A DNA stretch of 44,382 nucleotides from an uncultured Eubacteriales bacterium (GTDB lineage: Bacteria; Bacillota; Clostridia; Oscillospirales; Oscillospiraceae). Positions 32,690 through 40,857 of the stretch are shown here, piece after piece. The translations under genes were made by a program, and so were the position numbers. Location of the stretch: positions 1 through 44,382 of the forward strand of contig URGL01000013.1 in NCBI GenBank assembly GCA_900547405.1, given 5' to 3'. A model generated the notes under the pieces. That model had not been told where the DNA came from, ran no database searches, and worked only from the letters and a program-made list of their open reading frames with translations. Each line of letters opens with the position of its first letter. The first letter of the stretch is position 1.

Positions 32690-33061
32690 TTATTCGGGTC
32701 TGCCGTTGACCGCATAGTAGGTCTCGGTGATCCGGCGGCCCAACTCCTCTGTATCCATAAACCCGAAGCCCAGAACCTTGATGCCTTCCTTGACGGCGGT
32801 AACCCCCTCGTCCACGGAGCGCATACCATAGCGGCACTTGTAGCCATACTTATTGGAGGCCATCAGAGCGCCGGCTCCGCCGCTTCCGCAGAAGCTGATG
32901 CCCAGGTCGGCATCCTTCTGCTTCATCATGTCGCCCAGCTTCATGTCCGCGGCCATACCGGGGATGACAATGGCTTCGCCCCCCGCCTGCTCGATTCCGG
33001 CGGCGACCTTCTGGCCCTTTCCCAGGCGGTCACCAATGACAATTACTACTTTCTTACTCAT
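32690..33061 (-). CDS. SFCGS-family glycine-rich protein
   Basis: A 123-residue soluble protein with the eponymous motif ISFCGSGGAGA (Cys58). The N-terminus KKVVIVIGDRLGKGQKVAAGIEQAGG looks like a Rossmann-like beta-alpha-beta unit. ATG 33061 is chosen because AAGGGAG precedes it; an ATG at 33094 would add 11 residues. The family always appears with DUF4310, DUF4311 and DUF4312. A small alpha/beta protein with a conserved Cys is reminiscent of PTS EIIB subunits, but this is only an analogy. Confidence 0.82.
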   Translation of the reverse strand: MSKKVVIVIGDRLGKGQKVAAGIEQAGGEAIVIPGMAADMKLGDMMKQKDADLGISFCGSGGAGALMASNKYGYKCRYGMRSVDEGVTAVKEGIKVLGFGFMDTEELGRRITETYYAVNGRPE

Positions 33062-33107
33062 AAGAAACTCCCTTCTTAAAAAATGACAATTCAATTATCG
33101 ATTTCTC

Positions 33108-34592
33108 TCAGCCCTCCATAGCGGACTGGATGTGCAGTGCCAGCAAGACCCGCTCCGCGTCGTCCGCTTGGCCGAACCAGCGGTTCACCGGCTCCAGCAG
33201 CTCATCGGTGATGGAAAGAGCGGAATCATCCAGCTCCTCCAGGATCTCCGGGCCCATGGGCGGCACGTGTTCTCCGGCACGGAGCCTGGACAGCAGGGCG
33301 ATGCAATGATTCAGCAGGGCCAGCTCCCGGTCCGTGCCCAGAGCGATTTGCTTCTCTTTCAGCGTTTTCAGCATTCCCTTTGCGATATAGGCGTAGTCGG
33401 GGATGTAGTTGGGGTCCACTCCGGCGGTACGGCAGAGATCATGGAACGTATCGGTGGTGTCCAGCTCCACTCTGCCGCCGATAACGGCATAGTCAGGAGT
33501 GATCATCCGTTCGCCCTTCAGCACATTTTTGTTGGCATCAATGAAAGTAAAGTCTCCCTCGGCCACATGGAAGACTGTTACGTCTCCCAGCGCGCCAGCC
33601 TCCAGATGGCCCAGGCCCTCCAGAGACAACTCCCGGGCGGGAGCTGCTGTGATCCGGTCAATGACCCATTCCAGATCGTAGCCCAGGGCCAGGAATTTAC
33701 TGGCCGTTTCGGACAGGCTCTGCACGGGCTTATGGTAGCTGTTCACATGCAGATCAGTGCTGATGCTGTCCGGATAGAAGCCCAGGGCCTTAGCCCGTCT
33801 GCCGGTCTCAAAATTGAAGCTGTCCTTGCCGTGTCCAATATCAAAGAGGACGCCTCGATCTCTTGCTGCCTGGGTCTGGGGCTTGATTTCCCCGCTGGCC
33901 AGCAGATTGTTATCTTTGCCATGGAAAGCGTGGGTGATGATATCTCCCTTGTCCAAAGTATCCAGCACATCCTCAATTTCCGGCGGCATATGGCCGATAT
34001 GTACCAGCATAGGCTTGCCGATGGCCCGGGCTAAAGCCTTTCCGGCCCGGATAGAGGTGATACCCAGCTGCCCCACGCAAGTGGCGCTGGCCCTTGCCTT
34101 GACTGCGGCAATATAGGGGGCATATTTTTGAAATGCCGCCTTGCCAGTCTCCAAGTCATATTTGTTGGGGTCGTCGGCCTCCGGGGGATTTTTCAGGCCA
34201 TCAGTGGCATAGTGCATAGCGGAATAGACCCGGGTACGGGACTTCTGTATGGTCTCCTTCACAAACAGGTCCATGGTAGCAGGGCCGGCGGTGCCGGCAT
34301 CCACCACAGTGGTTGTGCCCTGCTCCACACCGATCATGTCCGCAGGCAGCCCCAGGGCCCGGCCCCCCAGCAGCCCGGCAGTGTCGAACACGTGGGTGTG
34401 AATATCGATAAACCCGGGGGATACATAGTTCCCGGCCGCATCTAGGACTTTCACCCCCGCTTCCTCCGGAATACGGTCTTCAATTGCGGCGATTTTGCCA
34501 TTGCGGATCAGGATGTCCTTAGGTACCCCATGAAATCCGTCCGCTGGGGAGAGCAGCCTGCCTCCCCGGATCAAAAGGCTCTCGTCTTTCAT
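33108..34592 (-). CDS. Amidohydrolase/deacetylase-family metallohydrolase with C-terminal PRD-like domain
   Basis: A 494-residue protein. Residues 1 to about 385 form an amidohydrolase of the EF_0837 type, with metal ligands in GFIDIHTHVFD (His65, His67), VDAGTAG, MLVHIGHMPPE, ITHAFHGKDN and DIGHGKDSF, and STDLHVNS near the end of the barrel. Such enzymes hydrolyse cyclic amides or N-acyl groups. The last ~105 residues (from about VDPNYIPDYAYIAK) do not belong to that fold. LLNHCIALLSRLRAGEHV, ALSITDELLEPVNRWFG and DDAERVLLALHIQSAM have the layout of a PTS-regulation domain (PRD), like the stand-alone EF_0829-type PRD protein of related cassettes. The two appear fused in one frame. It lies 43 bp after the PRD regulator gene, with GGAGGAAA before the ATG. 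Confidence 0.8.
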   Translation of the reverse strand: MKDESLLIRGGRLLSPADGFHGVPKDILIRNGKIAAIEDRIPEEAGVKVLDAAGNYVSPGFIDIHTHVFDTAGLLGGRALGLPADMIGVEQGTTTVVDAGTAGPATMDLFVKETIQKSRTRVYSAMHYATDGLKNPPEADDPNKYDLETGKAAFQKYAPYIAAVKARASATCVGQLGITSIRAGKALARAIGKPMLVHIGHMPPEIEDVLDTLDKGDIITHAFHGKDNNLLASGEIKPQTQAARDRGVLFDIGHGKDSFNFETGRRAKALGFYPDSISTDLHVNSYHKPVQSLSETASKFLALGYDLEWVIDRITAAPARELSLEGLGHLEAGALGDVTVFHVAEGDFTFIDANKNVLKGERMITPDYAVIGGRVELDTTDTFHDLCRTAGVDPNYIPDYAYIAKGMLKTLKEKQIALGTDRELALLNHCIALLSRLRAGEHVPPMGPEILEELDDSALSITDELLEPVNRWFGQADDAERVLLALHIQSAMEG

Positions 34593-34635
34593 CGTGTTTC
34601 CTCCTTTTACTTAGCGGCCCTCCGGGTCGCACCTT

Positions 34636-36645
34636 TTACATAAGGGATTGCTTAAGATATTGAAGAATGGGGATGGCCTCCGATCGAGGCAGCTTGTTTC
34701 CAATCTGCCGCCCCACATCTTCCAGAAAATCTTCTACAGCTTCCAGTAGCTTTGGGTCCTCCGACTCCAGACCTGTGGCATCCTCGCTGGGATAGATTCC
34801 GCCGTTTTCCCACAGAACCATGCTGAGGGTCAGGTGAATGGCCAGCCCCAGCAAAGCGTCAATACTGACAGGCCTACCAGTGATCCTGGCAGAAGCCGCT
34901 GCCAAGACGTTCAGCCTGGCAAGAATATTGGCCAGGTCCCGGCTGTACTCCTCCCGGCACCGAAGCAGCCGCTGGGCGGTGCTGTCGGAGACCCCGTCCA
35001 GCTCCTGGGCCAGGGCCTCTGTAAGCAGCGGAACAGTTTTCTCCGAAATGGTGCGGCCCGTATTCCTGCGCAGACATTCAGCAATGACATCCCTGCCCCG
35101 CAAGGGCGAAACACCGGGCGCTCTGCGCCCAACGGCGTAATCCCGGATGCGCTGAAGCTCTCCATAGTCGGCGATGGGATCCACCCGGAACACCGGCAAC
35201 GGGCAGTCCGGCAGGGCGGTGGTGGAGATGACCATATCCGCCACCATCCATTGGATATCGGCGCTCTGATACTCTCCCAGGCTCATAGTCTGGGCAATGG
35301 TAAGTTCCGGGATGTTGTTCCGCAGTCGCCGGGTCAGGACCTTGGCAAGCATATCGTCCTTATCGCAAACAACAATGGCCCGGCGTTTGCCGTCGTCACC
35401 GGTGCGGTAGGTGGCGATCAAAAGGGAAAGAAATCCAATCTCGTCCTGGGAAAGGGCCACCCCCTGCTCTTGCTGGAAGCTGGAGGCCAGCTTCTGGGCC
35501 ATCAGAAAGAGCTGGGGATAGGCCGCTTTCGTGCTGACGTAGAAGGAATTGTGCGTGGTGATGTTCAGCTTCTTTCGGTGCAGGACAAAGTCCAGGTAAT
35601 CATAAAGATCCGATTGCAGCTGTCCCTGGGCATCCTCCTGGAGAAGGATCTGCCCAAGAAGCACCTGAAGCATATTACGGACGGTGTGATCCAGCTCCGG
35701 TTCCCGTTTTTCTTCTGGGAAATGGACCCGGACACCGTATTGATAGAGCTTATATATCAGAAAATGCCGCTCCCAGGGGGAAATATCCTGGGGACAGACC
35801 CCACGGAGGACGTGCAGGCAGGCATCCGCCAGTCCGGCCATAGGCCAGTCATGGATATTCTGGCGGCATACGGGCCAATCCACCTGGATCCGCTTTCCCT
35901 GGCAGAGCCTGCGCAGCATGACCAGGAACATAACGGCCAGGGCCAGAAGATCCTCCTCTGGGATGTCCGTATCCGCCCGTTCGGAAAGGGTCAGCAAAAT
36001 CCCGCGGACAGCGGAAGTGTCGGACTCCGCCAGGAACTGATAGAGAGGGTCGCTGTCCTTCGGCACCGAACTGCAGAGGGAAAAAAGCCGCCCAGTACCG
36101 GTGATCTGGTATTCCTTCAGCATAGCCAGCACCCGACGCTCCATGGCCTGACGGATCTGGTACTCCTCACCGGAGACCCAGTAGCCCACGCCCCGCTTCC
36201 GATTCAGGATCAGGTTGTGACGGTTTAGATGCTCCTCTACCACGGTCAGGTCAGAGAGGATGGTAGGCTTACTGACTTTCATATCCTCACAGAGCTGGAT
36301 GCTGGTAAGAGGGCCAGATCCAAGCAGCAGACGGCTGAGCAGAAATGCCACCCGCTCATTCTTGCACAGATAATCCGTGTGATCGATCTTCTCAAAGCTT
36401 GCGCTGAGACTCTGCCGTCGATCCTCCGGGATGGCCAGGAAGACACGATTCTCATCCCAGTGGAGAGCGGCCCCGTTTTCCTGGACCCACAACTCAATAA
36501 GCTTCAGATCGTTGCGGATGCTCTTGGCGCTGAGCTTGTACTGATTGACCAGCTTTGTAAAATCCATTGGTTCTTCTCTTGACAGAAGCATTGCTAAAAT
36601 TTCCCTCTGTCGAAAAGAAAGGTGCACTCTTTTGTCTTTCAACAT
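34636..36645 (-). CDS. PRD-containing BglG/LicR-type transcriptional regulator
   Basis: A 669-residue regulator. N-terminal HTH (FRQREILAMLLSREEPMDFTKLVNQYKLSAKSIRNDLKLI), then a second HTH (LTSIQLCEDMKVSKPTILSDLTVVEEHL) typical of the Mga/LicR group, followed by PRD-type helical domains (about 190-420, ending SQDEIGFLSLLIATY). A GatB-like EIIB segment follows (AIVVCDKDDMLAKVLTRRL, with a candidate phosphorylatable Cys). The C-terminal part (about 560-669) looks like another PRD. No EIIA domain was recognised. It probably activates this operon when the sugar-specific phosphorelay signals substrate. It is first in the operon, divergent from the HAD gene at 36909, and GGAGG precedes its ATG. 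Confidence 0.85.
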   Translation of the reverse strand: MLKDKRVHLSFRQREILAMLLSREEPMDFTKLVNQYKLSAKSIRNDLKLIELWVQENGAALHWDENRVFLAIPEDRRQSLSASFEKIDHTDYLCKNERVAFLLSRLLLGSGPLTSIQLCEDMKVSKPTILSDLTVVEEHLNRHNLILNRKRGVGYWVSGEEYQIRQAMERRVLAMLKEYQITGTGRLFSLCSSVPKDSDPLYQFLAESDTSAVRGILLTLSERADTDIPEEDLLALAVMFLVMLRRLCQGKRIQVDWPVCRQNIHDWPMAGLADACLHVLRGVCPQDISPWERHFLIYKLYQYGVRVHFPEEKREPELDHTVRNMLQVLLGQILLQEDAQGQLQSDLYDYLDFVLHRKKLNITTHNSFYVSTKAAYPQLFLMAQKLASSFQQEQGVALSQDEIGFLSLLIATYRTGDDGKRRAIVVCDKDDMLAKVLTRRLRNNIPELTIAQTMSLGEYQSADIQWMVADMVISTTALPDCPLPVFRVDPIADYGELQRIRDYAVGRRAPGVSPLRGRDVIAECLRRNTGRTISEKTVPLLTEALAQELDGVSDSTAQRLLRCREEYSRDLANILARLNVLAAASARITGRPVSIDALLGLAIHLTLSMVLWENGGIYPSEDATGLESEDPKLLEAVEDFLEDVGRQIGNKLPRSEAIPILQYLKQSLM

Positions 36646-36842
36646 GCAGCCTCCATTCTCTCGTCAAAGCATTTTAACCAAAAATCATCAGCTATCAGCC
36701 GCCAATGCAATAAAAATTGACAAAAACAGTGTAGCAAAAAAGCTGTGGCGGCACAAGGCAAAATTTATTCTAAAATATGACAAGCTCTTTACTTTCTTTG
36801 GGGTTTGGAAAGTATTACCGCATTTTTGGAAAAAAAACTTCC

Positions 36843-36871
36843 TTGTTGCGGCATTTCCTTTATGTCATAAT
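36843..36871 (+). promoter_or_regulatory. Promoter of the HAD phosphatase gene
   Basis: TTGTTG (36843-36848), 17 bp, CATAAT (36866-36871), then AAAGGAG and the ATG at 36909. The 263-bp divergent gap 36646-36908 also must hold the PRD operon promoter; a weak minus-strand candidate (TTGCTA, 17 bp, TTTATT) lies around 36711-36739. Confidence 0.5.
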
Positions 36872-36908
36872 GGTGGGGACGGAGCACTTTCAAAAGGAGC
36901 AAAAGAAA

Positions 36909-37583
36909 ATGCTGGATTGTGTTGTATTCGATATGGACGGGACTCTCCTGGATACAGAGCGGATCTCTGTCATCGCCTGGCAGACCGCCGGACGGGAAAT
37001 GGGCATAGAGATCCCCAAAGACTTCATCACCGGCTACTTCGGTATGAACCGGGCCGCCATTGATGAGCTGTACCGGCAGACCTACGGCCCGGATTTTCCC
37101 ATCGATGCTCTCCGAGCCCGGAGGGTCCAGCTGGGAGAGGAATTCTTTCAAAGAGAGCCGGTCCACCCCAAGCCGGGGGCCCGGGAGCTGCTGATCTATC
37201 TGGCGGATCGTGGCATCCCAGCTCTGCTGGCAACGGGCACGGAGTATGTCAAAGCCCGGCAGGAACTGGAAGAAACAGGCCTGTGGGAGTATCTACAGGG
37301 AAGTATCTGTGGAAGCATGGTGACGCGCTGCAAACCGGATCCGGAAATTTATCAGCGGGCCATGGCGCTGACCGGGGCTATCCCTGGCCGTACTCTGGTG
37401 GTGGAGGACTCCCAGAACGGTATAAAGGCAGGGATTGCCGCCGGTTGCAAAACAGTGCTCATACCGGACACCTGGACGCCAACGGGAGACTTTGACGGAA
37501 AACTCTATGCCTGCCTTGATACTCTGCTGGAACTGATCCCAATTGTGGATAAACTGGATCTGAAAGAGGAGAAAACGAAATGA
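36909..37583 (+). CDS. HAD-superfamily phosphatase (beta-phosphoglucomutase/GS1-like)
   Basis: A 224-residue HAD hydrolase with a helical cap. Motif I is VVFDMDGTLLDTE (residues 5-17), motif II LLATGTE, motif III Lys in RCKPDPEIY and motif IV VVEDSQNGIKAG; all are intact. The start at 36909 is set by AAAGGAG. It is coupled by ATGA overlap to the AEC transporter gene, and lies divergent from the amino-sugar-acid operon, so it might act on a sugar phosphate from the same pathway. That link is inference. Confidence 0.85.
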   Translation: MLDCVVFDMDGTLLDTERISVIAWQTAGREMGIEIPKDFITGYFGMNRAAIDELYRQTYGPDFPIDALRARRVQLGEEFFQREPVHPKPGARELLIYLADRGIPALLATGTEYVKARQELEETGLWEYLQGSICGSMVTRCKPDPEIYQRAMALTGAIPGRTLVVEDSQNGIKAGIAAGCKTVLIPDTWTPTGDFDGKLYACLDTLLELIPIVDKLDLKEEKTK

Positions 37584-38491
37584 ATCTCGTGAGTACAGTG
37601 ACCTATCAGGTGGTCATCATGTTCCTGCTGGCCGGAATTGGCGCACTGATGTTCCGCTCCGGAAAGATCAGTCTGGAGGGAAGCAAAAGCATTGGCAGCA
37701 TCCTGGTAAACCTGTCTCTGCCGGCCGTGATCATCAACGGCTTTTTGGTGGAGCGGACACCGGAACGGATCACGGGGCTGCTGCTCAGCGCCCTTTTGGC
37801 CGCCGTGACCCTGGCCCTGGCAATCCTGGCTGCCTGGGTCTGTTTCCGGAAGGACCCAATGGCCCAATTTGCCGCGGCTTTCTCCAACCCTGGGTTTTTT
37901 GGTATCCCCATTATCCTCTCCTGTCTGGACAACGGGGCAATTTTCTATATCGCCGCCTATGTAGCCTTTTTGAATTTGCTGCAATGGTCCTACGGCGTAT
38001 CTCTGTTGACAGGGGCAACAGAGAATATAACCCCGAAACGGCTCCTGACAGCTCCCTTTGTGATTGCCATTGAAATTGGGGTATTTTTCTTCCTGACGGG
38101 ATTCCCGGTACCGGGAATTCTCGCAAAAGCAGTCACGCATCTGGCAAATTTAAACACACCATTGGCCATGTTTGCCACAGGGGTGTATCTGGCTCAGACA
38201 GACCCGAAAAAGATGGTCCGCAAGGCAGTGCTTTACAAAATTTCCGTGGTCAAGCTCCTGGTAGTGCCACTGCTGGCAATGGTGATGCTAGCCCTGCTTC
38301 CAAAAGCCTATTTTGACTTGAAGCTTACCCTGCTCATCGCCGCAGCCTGCCCCACAGGCACCAACATCGCCGTGTACGCTCAGCTCCATGACCGGGATTT
38401 TGGCTACGCCGTTGAGACAGTTGCCGTCACAACCATCCTCTCTTTGCTCACACTGCCTCTGGTCACACAGCTTGCCATAGTGCTCTGGTAA
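37580..38491 (+). CDS. AEC-family (auxin efflux carrier) transporter
   Basis: A 303-residue membrane protein with about ten hydrophobic segments in two repeats. NLSLPAVIINGFLVE in the first half and AACPTGTNIAVYAQLHDRD in the second are the crossed-helix regions typical of bacterial AEC permeases, which often carry organic acids such as malate. It overlaps the HAD gene by 4 bp, so the two share a transcript. Substrate is unknown; an organic acid is most likely from the family. Confidence 0.85.
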   Translation: MNLVSTVTYQVVIMFLLAGIGALMFRSGKISLEGSKSIGSILVNLSLPAVIINGFLVERTPERITGLLLSALLAAVTLALAILAAWVCFRKDPMAQFAAAFSNPGFFGIPIILSCLDNGAIFYIAAYVAFLNLLQWSYGVSLLTGATENITPKRLLTAPFVIAIEIGVFFFLTGFPVPGILAKAVTHLANLNTPLAMFATGVYLAQTDPKKMVRKAVLYKISVVKLLVVPLLAMVMLALLPKAYFDLKLTLLIAAACPTGTNIAVYAQLHDRDFGYAVETVAVTTILSLLTLPLVTQLAIVLW

Positions 38492-38503
38492 ATATGACAA
38501 AGC

Positions 38504-38538
38504 CCCTGCCTTCTCCATTCGGAGGGCAGGGACTTTTC
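38504..38538 (+). terminator. Terminator after the AEC transporter gene
   Basis: CCCTGCC (38504-38510) pairs with GGCAGGG (38525-38531), with a smaller inner TCC/GGA pairing, followed by ACTTTTCTCC. Confidence 0.6.
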
Positions 38539-38541
38539 TCC

Positions 38542-38570
38542 TTTACGCCTGGGGAAAAATCTGCTATACT
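38542..38570 (+). promoter_or_regulatory. Promoter of the sodium-dependent transporter gene
   Basis: TTTACG (38542-38547), 17 bp, TATACT (38565-38570), followed by GGAGGAGG and the ATG at 38599. Confidence 0.6.
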
Positions 38571-38598
38571 GAACACAAAACAATTGGAGGAGGCACCC

Positions 38599-39918
38599 AT
38601 GGAAAAGCATACGAAGCATTTTGCCAGCCACTGGGGGTTTATTCTGGCCTCGGTGGGGTCGGCTGTGGGAATGGCCAATGTGTGGGGATTCCCCAACAAG
38701 CTGGGAGCCAACGGCGGCGGAGCCTTTTTGGTGGCCTATCTGGTGTTTGTGGCCCTGTTTGGCTCTGTGGCCCTGCCCACGGAGTTTGCTATGGGCCGCT
38801 GGGCCGGTACCGGCACCTTGGGGACCTATGAAAAGGGCTGGGAAAGCCGGGGCCTGGGGAAAATCGGAAAGATCCTGGGCTGGCTGCCCCTGGCAGGGTC
38901 GCTGTGCATTGCTCTGGGGTACGCGGTGATCATCAGCTATGTACTGAAGGCTCTGACGGATTCCCTCACCGGAGTCATGCTGACGGGAGACACGGCGGCC
39001 TGGTTTGCCGCTTTTTCCGGTGCCCCCTATTCCGTAGTGGTGTATCACATCATTGTGGTGGCGGGCACGCTGCTGACCCTGTATCTGGGGCCCAAAAGCA
39101 TTGAAAAGACCAATCAAGTCATGATGCCCCTGTTTTTCCTGATCTTCCTGGTGCTGGCGGCCCGGGTGGCGCTGCTGCCTGGGGCGGTCTCCGGCTACCG
39201 GTTTTTGCTTGCCCCGGATTGGACGGCCTTGAAAAATCCCCAGGTGTGGATCTGGGCCATGGGCCAGGCCTTTTTCTCTCTGTCTGTCACCGGCAGCGGC
39301 ATGATCGTCTACGGAGCCTACCTGTCCAAGGAAGAGGATGTGGTCGGAGTCGCCCGGCACACCGCCATCTTTGATACTCTGGCGGCCATGGTGGCGGCTG
39401 TGGTCATCATCCCCGCCTGCTTTGCCTACCGGCTGGATGTGGGTGCCGGTCCCTCGCTGCTGTTCGTCACTCTGCCTGCCATTCTCCAGGATATCCCCTT
39501 TGGGCAGCTGTTCGCGGTGATTCTGTATGTGGCCATGCTCTTTGCCGGAGTCAGCTCCCTGCAGAATATGTTTGAAGCCGTGGCGGAGTCTCTGCTGCAC
39601 CGGTTCCCCAAGCTCAGCCGTCAGGCCGTGCTGGTCATCCTCTGCGCCGCCTGCCTGGGGCTGGGCCTGGGCATGGAGCCCATCGCCAAGTGGGGCCCCT
39701 GGATGGACCTGGTGTCCATCTATATCATCCCCATCGGCGCGACCCTTGGGGCAGTCACCTGGTTCTATGTGGTCAAAAAAGAGGACCTGCTGGCCGCCGT
39801 CAATCTGGGGACTGCCAAGCCCCACAGGACGGGCTGGTACGCCCTGGGGCGCTATGTCTATGTCCCGCTGGCCATTGTCCTGTGCGCCGTGGCGCTGATT
39901 TTCCGGATCGCGTTTTAA
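38599..39918 (+). CDS. Sodium-dependent transporter of the NSS (SNF) family
   Basis: A 439-residue protein with about eleven membrane segments, the length of bacterial NSS proteins. The first segment carries the hallmark substrate/sodium site ASVGSAVGMANVWGFPNKLGANGGGAFL. Members import amino acids or similar amines with sodium. ATG 38599 was chosen since GGAGGAGG lies just upstream; the open frame before it contains the promoter. Monocistronic. Substrate cannot be told. Confidence 0.92.
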   Translation: MEKHTKHFASHWGFILASVGSAVGMANVWGFPNKLGANGGGAFLVAYLVFVALFGSVALPTEFAMGRWAGTGTLGTYEKGWESRGLGKIGKILGWLPLAGSLCIALGYAVIISYVLKALTDSLTGVMLTGDTAAWFAAFSGAPYSVVVYHIIVVAGTLLTLYLGPKSIEKTNQVMMPLFFLIFLVLAARVALLPGAVSGYRFLLAPDWTALKNPQVWIWAMGQAFFSLSVTGSGMIVYGAYLSKEEDVVGVARHTAIFDTLAAMVAAVVIIPACFAYRLDVGAGPSLLFVTLPAILQDIPFGQLFAVILYVAMLFAGVSSLQNMFEAVAESLLHRFPKLSRQAVLVILCAACLGLGLGMEPIAKWGPWMDLVSIYIIPIGATLGAVTWFYVVKKEDLLAAVNLGTAKPHRTGWYALGRYVYVPLAIVLCAVALIFRIAF

Positions 39919-39950
39919 GTGGCTTTTACAGAGATTTGACCAACCCCCTA

Positions 39951-39979
39951 TTGCAAAACTCTTCAAAATCTATTATCAT
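39951..39979 (+). promoter_or_regulatory. Promoter of uppP
   Basis: TTGCAA (39951-39956), 17 bp, TATCAT (39974-39979), about 40 bp before the ATG at 40019. Confidence 0.5.
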
Positions 39980-40018
39980 AATGGGAAAGCCAAAATCTGC
40001 GTTTTGCGAGGTAACCTT

Positions 40019-40846
40019 ATGATCGAATTATTAAAAGCCGTCCTCTTCGGCATTGTAGAGGGCGTGACGGAGTGGCTGCCGGTGAGCTCTACAGGGCACC
40101 TGATCCTGTTGGATGAGCTGGTAGCCCTGAACGTATCCGAAGAATTCAAGAGCATGTTTGACGTGGTCATCCAGCTGGGGGCTATTCTGGCTGTGGTGGT
40201 GCTGTTTTTCCATAAGCTCAACCCCTTCTCCCCCAGCAAGTCCTCCCAGGAGAAGAAGGACACCTGGCAATTGTGGGCCAAGGTGGTGATCTCCATCATT
40301 CCCTCCGGCCTGGTGGGTGTGCTCTTTGACGACTGGATGGATGCAAACCTGCACACCAGCACCGTGGTGGCGGCCATGCTGATCCTCTACGGTGTGGCCT
40401 TTATCCTGGTGGAGCGGATGTATCACGGGCGGCACCTGGCCATCCAGGACGTGAATCAGATGGATTACCGCACCGCCATTGGCATCGGCCTCTTCCAGTG
40501 CCTGAGCCTGATCCCAGGTACCTCCCGGTCCGGCTCCACCATCCTGGGCGGCATTTTCCTGGGTGCCAGCCGTTCCGCCGCGGCGGAGTTCAGCTTCTTT
40601 ATGGCCATCCCCACCATGCTGGGGGCCAGCGGCATCAAGCTCCTCAAGTTCTTCCTCACCGGCGTGGGCTTTGCCGGAGGGGAGCTGGCCGTCCTGCTCA
40701 TCGGCTGCGCCGTATCCTTCCTGGTGAGCCTGCTGGTGATCCGCGGACTCATGAGCTACGTGCGCAACCATTCCTTCGCCGTCTTCGGCGTGTACCGTAT
40801 TGTGTTGGGCGTAATCGTACTGGCGTATTTCGCCCTTGTGAAATAA
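40019..40846 (+). CDS. uppP: Undecaprenyl-diphosphatase UppP (BacA family)
   Basis: A 275-residue integral membrane phosphatase that recycles undecaprenyl diphosphate to the monophosphate carrier for cell-wall synthesis; overproduction of the family gives bacitracin resistance. Active-site motifs are EGVTEWLPVSSTGHL (about residues 16-30) and PGTSRSGSTILGG (about 167-179), with the catalytic Glu, Ser and Arg intact. ATG 40019 follows GAGGTAA. The epimerase-like gene starts 11 bp downstream and is probably cotranscribed. Confidence 0.96.
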   Translation: MIELLKAVLFGIVEGVTEWLPVSSTGHLILLDELVALNVSEEFKSMFDVVIQLGAILAVVVLFFHKLNPFSPSKSSQEKKDTWQLWAKVVISIIPSGLVGVLFDDWMDANLHTSTVVAAMLILYGVAFILVERMYHGRHLAIQDVNQMDYRTAIGIGLFQCLSLIPGTSRSGSTILGGIFLGASRSAAAEFSFFMAIPTMLGASGIKLLKFFLTGVGFAGGELAVLLIGCAVSFLVSLLVIRGLMSYVRNHSFAVFGVYRIVLGVIVLAYFALVK

Positions 40847-40857
40847 GGAGGCTAACC

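Noticed and set aside
38404..39966. A 520-residue minus-strand ORF opposite the sodium-dependent transporter
   Set aside because: Low-complexity Gly/Gln/His-rich composition typical of an antisense shadow; the plus strand encodes a clear NSS transporter with promoter and ribosome binding site.
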